20,391 nt of DNA, taken from positions 1-20,391 of the IMG/VR virus record IMGVR_UViG_3300025671_000696; one strand, given 5' to 3'. Under the pieces are notes generated by a model. The model ran no database searches. It was given only the letters and a program-made list of their open reading frames with translations, and was not told the origin of the DNA. Both the position numbers and the translations under genes were made by a program. This DNA comes from a virus. This document shows positions 1-5,100 of this stretch, piece after piece. The stretch's first letter is position 1, and each line of letters opens with the position of its first letter.

Positions 1-247
1 TTTCATCATCAACCAGCTTACCTTTAGGGACTTTTAATTTTTCTGAATATATTTCAATATGATTAAAATTTAAAGGCTGTTTTTTGTGAAAATGCCTACT
101 AACAGTAGCTTGATCTAATCCTGTTAGGTCAGAAATTTCTTTAATAGAATCTAATCCAAGTTTTTGAAGTACATTTAAGAAGGCTTGGTTCATATTTTCA
201 TTATAATTTATATTTATTATTTTATCATAGCTATCAAAATTTAACAT
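1..247 (-). CDS. XRE/Cro-CI-like helix-turn-helix repressor, C-terminus cut by window edge
   Basis: The minus strand is open from an ATG at 247-245 to the window edge, giving 82 residues without a stop. GGAG lies about 7-12 bases upstream of the ATG on the minus strand. Residues about 30-82 form an XRE-type helix-turn-helix: a helix rich in I, K and E, the turn LTGLDQATVSRHF as recognition helix, then a helix ending in LKVPKGKLVDD, a pattern typical of Cro/CI-like DNA-binding domains. An unrelated polar segment of about 25 residues precedes it. The gene diverges from all rightward genes, the usual position of a lysogeny repressor, so it probably binds the operators at 248-355 and represses itself and the rightward transcript. 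Whether it carries a C-terminal peptidase domain cannot be seen. A lytic-phase Cro-like protein is the alternative. Confidence 0.75.
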   Translation of the reverse strand, partial: MLNFDSYDKIININYNENMNQAFLNVLQKLGLDSIKEISDLTGLDQATVSRHFHKKQPLNFNHIEIYSEKLKVPKGKLVDDE

Positions 248-355
248 TTTTTTTATACTCCGTTCAATATTCTACAAAAAAGATCAAAACTGATCAAATT
301 AATTAATTTTAAAAATATAGAAGAATAATATAATTTCAAATAATAATTGATAGAA
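248..355. promoter_or_regulatory. Divergent promoter/operator region between repressor and rightward genes
   Basis: On the minus strand, TTGATC (297-292) and TAGAAT (274-269) are separated by 17 bases, a good sigma-70 style promoter for the repressor. On the plus strand, a perfect TATAAT lies at 329-334 with no convincing -35 box. Two copies of GATCAAA (282-288 and 292-298) lie 10 bases apart, one helical turn, and the second overlaps the leftward -35 box. A perfect 14-base palindrome, AAATTAATTAATTT, spans 296-309 between the two promoters. The arrangement suggests operator sites for the divergent repressor. Operator assignment is inference; the boxes are seen directly. Confidence 0.55.
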
Positions 356-772
356 ATGAAGATATCATTGAATTTAGAAATAAAACTATTATTAATTATA
401 TTAGATGATTATTTCCAATATTTGGCAATTTGTAGGGAAAATAAAACTATTTGGGATAATTATGAGCAAGAAATATGGGAAAAATTATTAAAAATTAATG
501 GATTTAACGGAAAATTGCCCAAACTGTCAGAGATTATTAAAATTTCGGAAAAAGCTAAAAAACATAGAGATAAAAATATTAAAGTTTATACACCATTACC
601 AAGCTACTCACCAATTCTCACCAAGTTATACAGAAATACTGCTTGGGCTAGATATGAAAAGCAAAAGCAACTTGAGTCGATATCTAAAAGATTTAAAGAA
701 AAAAAAATACATAGATTTTATCCCAGCCTCAGCAAGAGATATCGTAATCTTAAACACAAAAGGGTGGCTTGA
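356..772 (+). CDS. Uncertain reading frame upstream of and overlapping the LexA-like gene
   Basis: This frame is open for 138 residues from ATG 356 (an in-frame TTG at 347 is also possible) and lies just downstream of the TATAAT at 329-334. The first 50 or so residues have a believable mixed composition (two Trp, several Glu, a hydrophobic LLLIILDDYF stretch). From 498 onward the frame overlaps a LexA-like gene in another phase, and its C-terminus becomes very basic (many Lys/Arg), as expected of a shadow frame. Either a small real gene ends by overlapping the next one, or the N-terminal part was once joined to the LexA-like frame and a +1 shift (biological or a sequence error) separates them. 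The frame is included because its first 140 bases are otherwise unexplained. Confidence 0.3.
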   Translation: MKISLNLEIKLLLIILDDYFQYLAICRENKTIWDNYEQEIWEKLLKINGFNGKLPKLSEIIKISEKAKKHRDKNIKVYTPLPSYSPILTKLYRNTAWARYEKQKQLESISKRFKEKKIHRFYPSLSKRYRNLKHKRVA

Positions 773-782
773 TGAGCGATAA
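498..782 (+). CDS. LexA-type winged-helix DNA-binding protein (no peptidase domain)
   Basis: This 94-residue protein begins with a short CPNC motif (residues 7-10). Residues about 24-85 match the N-terminal winged-helix domain of LexA: a first helix, the FSPSYTEI segment, the recognition helix SKSNLSRYLKDLKKKKYI, and a short wing ending near ARDIVILNTKG. LexA-family hallmarks are the SPS before the second helix and the L..L...GYI-like end of the recognition helix. There is no S24 peptidase domain, so it is not a self-cleaving LexA. Such short proteins occur in phage early regions and probably regulate transcription or assist replication. The ATG at 498 has no clear Shine-Dalgarno sequence, and an in-frame stop at 489-491 prevents an upstream start. 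Its end overlaps the next gene by 11 bases. Confidence 0.6.
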   Translation: MDLTENCPNCQRLLKFRKKLKNIEIKILKFIHHYQATHQFSPSYTEILLGLDMKSKSNLSRYLKDLKKKKYIDFIPASARDIVILNTKGWLDER

Positions 783-1563
783 AATTAAACTTCCTTATTT
801 TGATTTTTATTATCAAGATTTTTTAACCGGCACTGCTCATTATACGCATCAGCAAATCGGAATTTATATTACCCTGATGTGCCATGCTGGGGTAAGAAAT
901 GGTGACGGCCTCCCTAATGACTTCGAGCAGCTATGTAGAATAGTTAATTTATATAGTAATGATCCTGACTTGGTTGAGTCATTAAAGACTGACTTAAACT
1001 TAGTGATTAATGAAAAATTCAAATTATTAGATAATAAGTGGCACAATGTCCGCCAATTAGAGGATTATAAAAAGAAAGTTGATATTATAAATTTAAGAAT
1101 TGAGTCAGGTAAAAAAGGTGGTCTAGCAAAAGCTAAGCAAAACTCTAGCAAAGAATCTGTATCTGTATCTGTATCTGATTCTGTATATACAGTTATATTT
1201 AATAGTATATGGGATCAGCTTTTGATTAGAAGAGGATCAAAAAAAAGAGCCTTTAAAGTTTTTCAGCAAATTGAAGGTCAAATAGATTCAAAAGTTATCA
1301 TAGATAAATATAACGAGCTATGTCGCAGCACCGATAATCATATATTTATTCCCCATTTAAGTACCTGGTTGTCTCAAGAAAGATACTATGATGAAGAAGT
1401 TTTTAACTTAGATAACTTTAAAAAAATAAACAAAATTACTGCAAATTATATTGATACTAAAAACAATATTTTATTGTTTCAATCTAAAGAGTCTTTTGGA
1501 TTAATGGAGTGGTTTTATCATAAAGACGGAACTACCGCTAAAAAAGAGGAGTATTATGGCTAA
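772..1563 (+). CDS. YdaU/DUF1376-like phage replication protein
   Basis: Residues about 6-45 (LPYFDFYYQDFLTGTAHYTHQQIGIYITL) carry the signature of the YdaU/DUF1376 N-terminal domain: LP, an aromatic pair, a D..T..hT..E/Q.G.Y..L pattern. These proteins sit in replication modules of temperate phages and are thought to act at the origin or in helicase loading. A KKGG segment and a Ser/Val linker (about residues 125-140) separate this domain from a C-terminal half that contains a FIPHLSTWLSQERYYDE segment typical of replication-initiation C-termini. The ATG at 772 is chosen because AGGGTGG at 761-767 is correctly spaced for it and too close for the TTG at 769. The gene overlaps the LexA-like gene upstream by 11 bases and the next gene by 8. 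263 residues is a normal length. Function is inferred from family membership. Confidence 0.65.
   Translation: MSDKIKLPYFDFYYQDFLTGTAHYTHQQIGIYITLMCHAGVRNGDGLPNDFEQLCRIVNLYSNDPDLVESLKTDLNLVINEKFKLLDNKWHNVRQLEDYKKKVDIINLRIESGKKGGLAKAKQNSSKESVSVSVSDSVYTVIFNSIWDQLLIRRGSKKRAFKVFQQIEGQIDSKVIIDKYNELCRSTDNHIFIPHLSTWLSQERYYDEEVFNLDNFKKINKITANYIDTKNNILLFQSKESFGLMEWFYHKDGTTAKKEEYYG
1155..1184 (+). repeat. Hexanucleotide tandem repeat coding a Ser-Val linker
   Basis: ATCTGT is repeated three times, followed by the one-base variants ATCTGA and TTCTGT. In frame it encodes alternating Ser and Val (SVSVSVSDSV) between the N- and C-terminal domains of the YdaU-like protein. Ser-Val linkers of this kind are common in that family. 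Changes in copy number would alter linker length by two residues without a frameshift. Confidence 0.85.
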
Positions 1564-2077
1564 AAAGAAAAAGAAAAAACATCTTAAATCTAATGAAAAA
1601 ATTAATACTACTGAGCAAAAAGACTATGGTGGTCAGGCCCTTATTAGAGAAAATGGTAAAATTTATAGATTGCCGGACATGGCTGAAATGGTCATGGGCC
1701 ATAAACACATATACAAAAAAATTAATTCAGTTCATGAAAGCTATTATGCCAGGAATCAACTTGATCCAGGTGATGCTAAGAATAATGCCACCAGGTTTGC
1801 AGCCGGTCAAAAACTAGAGTTTTTAGCAATAATTAGCGGTAAAAATAAAAGCTGCACTATGAATTTTGATTATTTAGCCGGTATTCCTAATGGCACAGAG
1901 TTTTTTAATATTTTAAAAATAGATTATGGCCAAGAGTTTAATGATGCTATGAAAGCTACCAAAGATTCACAATCAATAGTTTGGGATGTAATTATTGATA
2001 ATATCCCAGCAACTCATAAAAGAATGGATAAATATCGTGAGGGACTGGATATGTTAATTGACTACTGGAAGTTGTAA
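1556..2077 (+). CDS. Unassigned 173-residue early protein, possible DUF6456-like regulator
   Basis: The gene starts at ATG 1556, directly after GAGGAG, and overlaps the replication gene by 8 bases (ATGGCTAA). The protein has a very basic start (MAKKKKKKH), a central segment NNATRFAAGQKLEFLAI, and a C-terminal helical part with VWDVIIDNIPATHKRMDKY and a final LDMLIDYW. The order of an RF.AG..L element followed by a W.V......P and a closing helix ending LD.L..YW resembles the DUF6456-type helix-turn-helix proteins found in alphaproteobacteria and their phages. That is a pattern-level guess only. Its place behind the replication gene would suit a late-gene or replication regulator. A nucleic-acid-binding role is supported only by the basic N-terminus. 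Confidence 0.55.
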   Translation: MAKKKKKKHLKSNEKINTTEQKDYGGQALIRENGKIYRLPDMAEMVMGHKHIYKKINSVHESYYARNQLDPGDAKNNATRFAAGQKLEFLAIISGKNKSCTMNFDYLAGIPNGTEFFNILKIDYGQEFNDAMKATKDSQSIVWDVIIDNIPATHKRMDKYREGLDMLIDYWKL

Positions 2078-2171
2078 TGTTCCCATTTGTCCCCATTTCA
2101 TATTGTGAATAGTTAATATATAAGTTTTAGTAAGATCGAGAAGTCGGTCAAAAATCCATACAATTTATACA

Positions 2172-2471
2172 ATGAAACCAGAGGACAAACTCTGGCTTAA
2201 CATTTTAGTAAGAGGCTTATGTGATTCAGTTGGTCTTACTCATCCTAATTTTGATGTATCAGATAAAAAAATAATCAAAGAAGCTCAAGAATGGTTAGGC
2301 TCAGAAGATTTTAAAACTATTTGCGGATATTTAAAGTTGAGACCTAGCTACATAATGAAATTACATGAAAAAATCAAAAACAAAAAAAGGTCTTCAACAG
2401 ACAGAATATACTCAGCACTCTACTTTAGGATTAAACGACTCAAAACTGAAAACGACTATTTTTCTTGGTAA
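2172..2471 (+). CDS. Small unassigned phage protein with W..SEDF..IC motif
   Basis: This 99-residue protein lies after a 94-base gap. It opens with KLWLNILVRGLCDSVG, followed by AQEWLGSEDFKTICGYLKLRPSYI, and ends in a basic tail. A W plus acidic-F-C pattern followed by a 'L.P..I/V' helix occurs in small proteins near replication and methyltransferase genes of alphaproteobacterial phages, where the function is unknown. No Shine-Dalgarno sequence precedes ATG 2172. The gap holds the partly repeated CCCATTT-GT-CCCCATTT (about 2083-2099) and an AT-rich TATATA, so an internal promoter is possible. The last 107 bases overlap the next gene in a different frame; both frames look coding there. Confidence 0.55.
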   Translation: MKPEDKLWLNILVRGLCDSVGLTHPNFDVSDKKIIKEAQEWLGSEDFKTICGYLKLRPSYIMKLHEKIKNKKRSSTDRIYSALYFRIKRLKTENDYFSW

Positions 2472-2613
2472 AGATGATCAAGGCCCTATTGTTTTAATTA
2501 GGTTTGCAGATTTTGATAACCAGGAACAAGCTGAAGATTTTGTTAATACTTTTAAAGATCATAAAAATTTTCAAGAATTAGAGTCAGAACAAATTAATAT
2601 AACATTACACTAA
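2365..2613 (+). CDS. Small unassigned phage protein (82 aa)
   Basis: The C-terminal two thirds (LKTTIFLGKDDQGPIVLIR, then an FADFDNQEQAEDFVNTF segment) has a regular beta-beta-alpha look: two strands with a G.D..GPIVL turn, then an acidic helix. This suggests a compact small domain. The N-terminal 28 residues are basic and polar. ATG 2365 is the only start in the frame before this core, and it lies deep inside the previous gene (107-base overlap). It lacks a good ribosome binding site, so translation may depend on coupling. The stop overlaps the methyltransferase start as TAATG. I recognise similar short proteins in phages but know no function. Confidence 0.5.
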   Translation: MKKSKTKKGLQQTEYTQHSTLGLNDSKLKTTIFLGKDDQGPIVLIRFADFDNQEQAEDFVNTFKDHKNFQELESEQINITLH

Positions 2614-3848
2614 TGAAAATAGAGCTATGGCCAGTAGATAAGCCAGTCCCTTATATTAGAAACGCAAGAAAAATACCTCAATCTGCTATTGATAAAGTAG
2701 CCGGATCAATCAAAGAGTTTGGTTGGAGGCAGCCTATCGTGGTTGACAAAGAGGGTGTTATAATTGTAGGCCATACCAGGCTAAAAGGTGCTATGAAATT
2801 GGGCCTGAAAGAGGTTCCTATTCATGTTGCTGACCAACTTACTGACTCGCAAGTTAAAGCCTACCGCTTAGCTGATAATAGAACAGGCCAAGAGACAGGC
2901 TGGGATGATGAATTATTAAGCCTGGAGTTAAAAGAACTATCTGAACTTGACCTGGATTTAGTTTTAACCGGCTTTGATGATAAAGAGATTAATCAAATCA
3001 TTAATCAATATTCTGATAACAAAGAGGGCAATATTGGTGATGATGAAATACCAGGCGAAATTGAGACCAGGACTAATCCTGGTGATTTATGGTTGCTTGG
3101 CAATCATAGATTGATTTGCGGTGACGCAACTAATGAAGGCGACTATATTATTTTAAGTAATAATCAAAAAGCTGACATGGTCTTCACTGATCCGCCTTAT
3201 AATGTCAATTACAGTGGTCGTGGTAAAAATAATTTAGGTACTATCCAAAATGACAATATGTCTAATGATGCCTTTCAATTATTCTTAAATGACTCTTTTA
3301 ACCTTATAGATAAATATATTAAGCCATTATCATCTTTATATGTTTGTCATGGTGATAGTAAAACAGATGCTAAAATAGCTTTTGAAATAGTATTTGGTAA
3401 ATATTTTAAAAAATCCTCTACTATTATTTGGGTAAAACAATCAGCCGGTATGGGTTGGCAAGATTATAGAGTTCAACATGAGCCAATATTATATGGTTGG
3501 AAAGAGGGTGATGGTAAACATCCTTTTTATGGTGGAAGAACTAAATCAACTATTTGGAACATTAATAGAGATAACCAGGCTAAATATAAACATCCAACAC
3601 AAAAACCTTTAGCCTTAATTGAGGAAGCATTAAAGAACTCCTCTAAAGAAGAAGATATTATATTAGATCCTTTTGGTGGCAGCGGCAGCACATTATTAGC
3701 CTGTGAAAAGACCAACAGGAAAGCATTGACATTAGAATTAGATCCTAAATTTTGTGATGTAATCATACAAAGGTGGGAAGATTATACAGGACAGAAAGCA
3801 ATAAAAGATTATGGAAGAGAAGAAACTAGGAAGGCCCAGCAAATATAG
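2613..3848 (+). CDS. ParB-domain/beta-class adenine DNA methyltransferase fusion
   Basis: Residues 1-130 form a ParB/sulfiredoxin-like domain: the IPQSAIDKVAGSIKEFGWRQPIVVD start and the nucleotide-binding GHTR box at 53-56. A linker to about residue 150 leads into an N6-adenine methyltransferase domain that starts at GDLWLLGNHRLICGD, with catalytic DPPY (motif IV) at 193-196 and the S-adenosylmethionine-binding DPFGGSGST (motif I) at about 352-360. Motif IV before motif I makes it beta class, like CcrM. At 411 residues it looks full length. The protein should methylate adenine in a short site, probably to protect phage DNA from host restriction or to mark it for replication or packaging; the target site cannot be read from the sequence. 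The last 38 bases overlap the small terminase gene, placing it at the head of the packaging operon. No restriction partner is present. Confidence 0.92.
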   Translation: MKIELWPVDKPVPYIRNARKIPQSAIDKVAGSIKEFGWRQPIVVDKEGVIIVGHTRLKGAMKLGLKEVPIHVADQLTDSQVKAYRLADNRTGQETGWDDELLSLELKELSELDLDLVLTGFDDKEINQIINQYSDNKEGNIGDDEIPGEIETRTNPGDLWLLGNHRLICGDATNEGDYIILSNNQKADMVFTDPPYNVNYSGRGKNNLGTIQNDNMSNDAFQLFLNDSFNLIDKYIKPLSSLYVCHGDSKTDAKIAFEIVFGKYFKKSSTIIWVKQSAGMGWQDYRVQHEPILYGWKEGDGKHPFYGGRTKSTIWNINRDNQAKYKHPTQKPLALIEEALKNSSKEEDIILDPFGGSGSTLLACEKTNRKALTLELDPKFCDVIIQRWEDYTGQKAIKDYGREETRKAQQI

Positions 3849-4236
3849 TTCAACTATTGTAAAGAATATATTGAACAGATTAGCTTTGGGGGAAGCAATC
3901 AGAAGTGCTGTCAAAGAAGAGGGCATTGATTGGGAGACCTGGAGACAGTGGCTAAAAAAGAAGCCTGGACTAGCGGAGGAGTATGCCTTAGCTAAAATGG
4001 ATGGTATTGAATGGTCAATGAGTGACTTAGAGACTCTCGCCATGCAAACTATTAAAAGAGCTAGGGATAAACAATCAGACCTTAATGAAGTCAAAGCGGT
4101 GGATACTCTTATAAGGCATAAACAATGGAAGGCTCAGAAGCTATTCCCAAAGGTCTATGGTGATAGACAACAACTAGAGGTAGGAAATTCAGATGGTAAG
4201 CCATTCGAGATAGGATGGGCTAAGGAGGATAAATGA
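3811..4236 (+). CDS. Terminase small subunit
   Basis: This 141-residue protein opens with GRPSKYSSTIVKNIL, the classic start of many phage small terminases. It continues with a helix-turn-helix (about residues 24-50; LGEAIRSAV, then EGIDWETWRQWL) and a helical oligomerisation region rich in Glu and Lys. The VYGDRQQLEV segment near the end is also shared by this group. Small terminase rings bind the packaging site and regulate the large subunit. ATG 3811 lies inside the methyltransferase gene; no better start exists before the conserved GRPSKY. Its stop overlaps the start of the 44-residue gene as ATGA, preceded by AAGGAGG inside this gene's 3' end. The large subunit is unusually far away, 860 bases downstream. 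Confidence 0.85.
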   Translation: MEEKKLGRPSKYSSTIVKNILNRLALGEAIRSAVKEEGIDWETWRQWLKKKPGLAEEYALAKMDGIEWSMSDLETLAMQTIKRARDKQSDLNEVKAVDTLIRHKQWKAQKLFPKVYGDRQQLEVGNSDGKPFEIGWAKEDK

Positions 4237-4367
4237 ACATTGTAGCTATATTGTGGTTAAAATTAGTTAAATTAGTGGGAAATATACTGAAAGGTATATG
4301 GTGGTGTGTTAAGAAAGTTATTGATATAATTAGCTTTATTACGAAGAAGCTCTTTTCTCGCACTTAA
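4233..4367 (+). CDS. 44-residue cationic hydrophobic microprotein
   Basis: ATG 4233 overlaps the small terminase stop (ATGA) and is preceded by AAGGAGG at the ideal distance (4222-4228), the best ribosome binding site in the window. The product has 44 residues with a hydrophobic N-terminal half (MNIVAILWLKLVKLVGNIL), a WW pair at 23-24 and lysines spaced every 3-7 residues, ending KKLFSRT. It could form one amphipathic, membrane-associated helix or a short transmembrane helix with a basic end. Small phage proteins like this include holins, holin-like lysis helpers, superinfection exclusion peptides and leader peptides. No endolysin is nearby, so none of these roles is assigned. The coding call rests on the ribosome site, the coupling and the coherent residue pattern. 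Confidence 0.6.
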   Translation: MNIVAILWLKLVKLVGNILKGIWWCVKKVIDIISFITKKLFSRT

Positions 4368-4642
4368 TTCCCTATATAGGTAAAAATCAGAATAAAATTT
4401 ATATTCTGTTCGTATTTTGTTCATTGGGGGCAAAAAAATAATATTTTTATGGAGTACTTATCGAGTATTTATCTATAAAACCATTGATAATCAATGGAAA
4501 GCACACCATAGAATTAAGTGTGCCAGGTATTTTGGATTATATTCCTGGTTTGTTCGCTTTTTTAAATATTATCAACCCCCATTGACTAGCTGACATTGTC
4601 ATTGGAAGTGATTTCAACACAAAAAAAAAATCTCTAAAGGCC
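4368..4642. other. Non-coding palindrome-rich region between the terminase genes
   Basis: No coding frame of useful length was found here on either strand. Perfect inverted repeats follow one another: CCTATATAGG (4371-4380); CAGAATA-7-TATTCTG (4388-4408); CCATTGAT-A-ATCAATGG (4481-4497); GCACAC-11-GTGTGC (4501-4523); CCAGG-16-CCTGG (4523-4548); TGACA-T-TGTCA (4591-4601). TCATTGGGGG (4421-4430) and CCCCCATTGA (4576-4585) are complementary in 9 of 10 positions and would enclose three of these hairpins. An A10 run lies at about 4621-4630. The region could give a multi-branch structured RNA, or hold operators, a packaging site or an attachment site. The repeats are directly visible; the role is unknown. 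Confidence 0.6.
4452..4473 (+). repeat. Tandem 11-base direct repeat
   Basis: GAGTACTTATC is followed immediately by GAGTATTTATC, two adjacent copies with one difference. They lie inside the palindrome-rich stretch between the terminase genes and about 170 bases from the 3' end of the tRNA gene. Such pairs can be binding sites for a protein that contacts one DNA face (iteron or arm-type sites), but two imperfect copies could also be chance. Confidence 0.6.
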
Positions 4643-4717
4643 TGGTGCTGATGAGAAGAATCGAACTTCCGACTTCTATCTTACCAAGATAGCACTCTAC
4701 CACTGAGTTACACCAGC
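4643..4717 (-). tRNA. tRNA-Thr (anticodon GGT)
   Basis: On the minus strand the sequence folds as a complete tRNA. The acceptor arm is GCTGGTG/CATCAGC (one G-U), U8-A9 is present, the D stem is ACTC/GAGT, the anticodon stem is CTATC/GATAG with loop TTGGTAA (anticodon GGT, reading ACC and ACT threonine codons), and the T stem is GGAAG/CTTCT with loop TTCGATT. The discriminator is A and CCA is encoded (4645-4643). All stems pair, so the tRNA should be functional. It is antisense to every surrounding gene and its 3' end faces the palindrome cluster, with a T-rich run about 12 bases beyond the CCA on the minus strand. The phage could use it to support its threonine-rich structural proteins, or it could mark an attachment site. 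No integrase is visible, so the second idea is open. Confidence 0.93.
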
Positions 4718-4733
4718 ATATCTGATTTATAAC

Positions 4734-4952
4734 ATGATTGATTTTACTTTGAACAAAAAAAGTGTTCCTGAGGGAAAATTACATAGCGAATTGACCATAT
4801 TAAATTGGGATCGCAAACAACAAATGCAGAAAAGAGTATGCCTGTACTGCGATGAATGGGGATCGTTTGCCATTCAGCCAAAAGACGCATATAGGCAATA
4901 TTATTTTCTGTGTGGAGATCATTATTCAAGTGAAAAAAACAAAAAAATCTAA
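4734..4952 (+). CDS. Small CxxC...CxxH putative zinc-binding protein
   Basis: This 72-residue protein has C36-x2-C39 and C60-x2-H63, spaced about 20 residues apart, a pattern that could hold one zinc ion as in small treble-clef or ribbon folds. No longer domain is recognisable. ATG 4734 lacks a clear Shine-Dalgarno sequence; an in-frame ATG at about 4824 would still retain all four ligands. The gene lies directly beyond the divergent tRNA gene and overlaps the next small gene by 23 bases. Small zinc proteins next to terminases include HNH nucleases needed for packaging, but no H-N-H motif is present, so that role is not assigned. Confidence 0.5.
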   Translation: MIDFTLNKKSVPEGKLHSELTILNWDRKQQMQKRVCLYCDEWGSFAIQPKDAYRQYYFLCGDHYSSEKNKKI

Positions 4953-5100
4953 AGCTAAAATTGATGTCTTTGCCTTAATGGTTAAGGAATTAAATGATAG
5001 GACTCCTGTAAAGCAGCATTCAGGGCGAGGAATTGTTCAGGATAGCACTGTTGCCAGGATTCAAGACATTTATAAGGGGGAAAAGAAAGACAATGAATGA
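4930..5100 (+). CDS. Small unassigned protein before large terminase (56 aa, GTG start)
   Basis: The frame is open from ATG 4852, but residues 1-26 of that reading overlap the zinc-protein gene and look like a shadow. From GTG 4930 (GGAG at 4914-4917, 12 bases upstream) the product is a coherent 56-residue basic protein: KKTKKSKAKIDVFALMVKEL, then SGRGIVQDSTVARIQDIY and a charged tail. The stop overlaps the terminase start (ATGA), so the two are probably translationally coupled. The two helices and TVARIQDIY segment might form a small DNA-binding unit, but I do not recognise a family. The start codon is the main uncertainty. Confidence 0.45.
   Translation: MKKTKKSKAKIDVFALMVKELNDRTPVKQHSGRGIVQDSTVARIQDIYKGEKKDNE

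Noticed and set aside
1155-1184. Hexanucleotide repeat as a phase-variation switch
   Set aside because: The unit is six bases, so copy-number change keeps the frame, and Ser-Val linkers are ordinary in this replication-protein family.
3738-4094. A 118-codon minus-strand frame over the small terminase
   Set aside because: It is antisense to the GRPSKY small terminase gene and has no recognisable protein features.
4573-4620. TTGACT as a -35 box for a rightward promoter
   Set aside because: No acceptable -10 box lies 16-18 bases downstream.
4368-4642. CRISPR array
   Set aside because: The repeats here are different palindromes at irregular spacing, not one repeat with uniform spacers.
4852-4929. 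N-terminal extension (ATG 4852) of the 56-residue protein
   Set aside because: These codons overlap the Cys-containing zinc-type gene and look like its shadow. The basic coherent part starts at GTG 4930.
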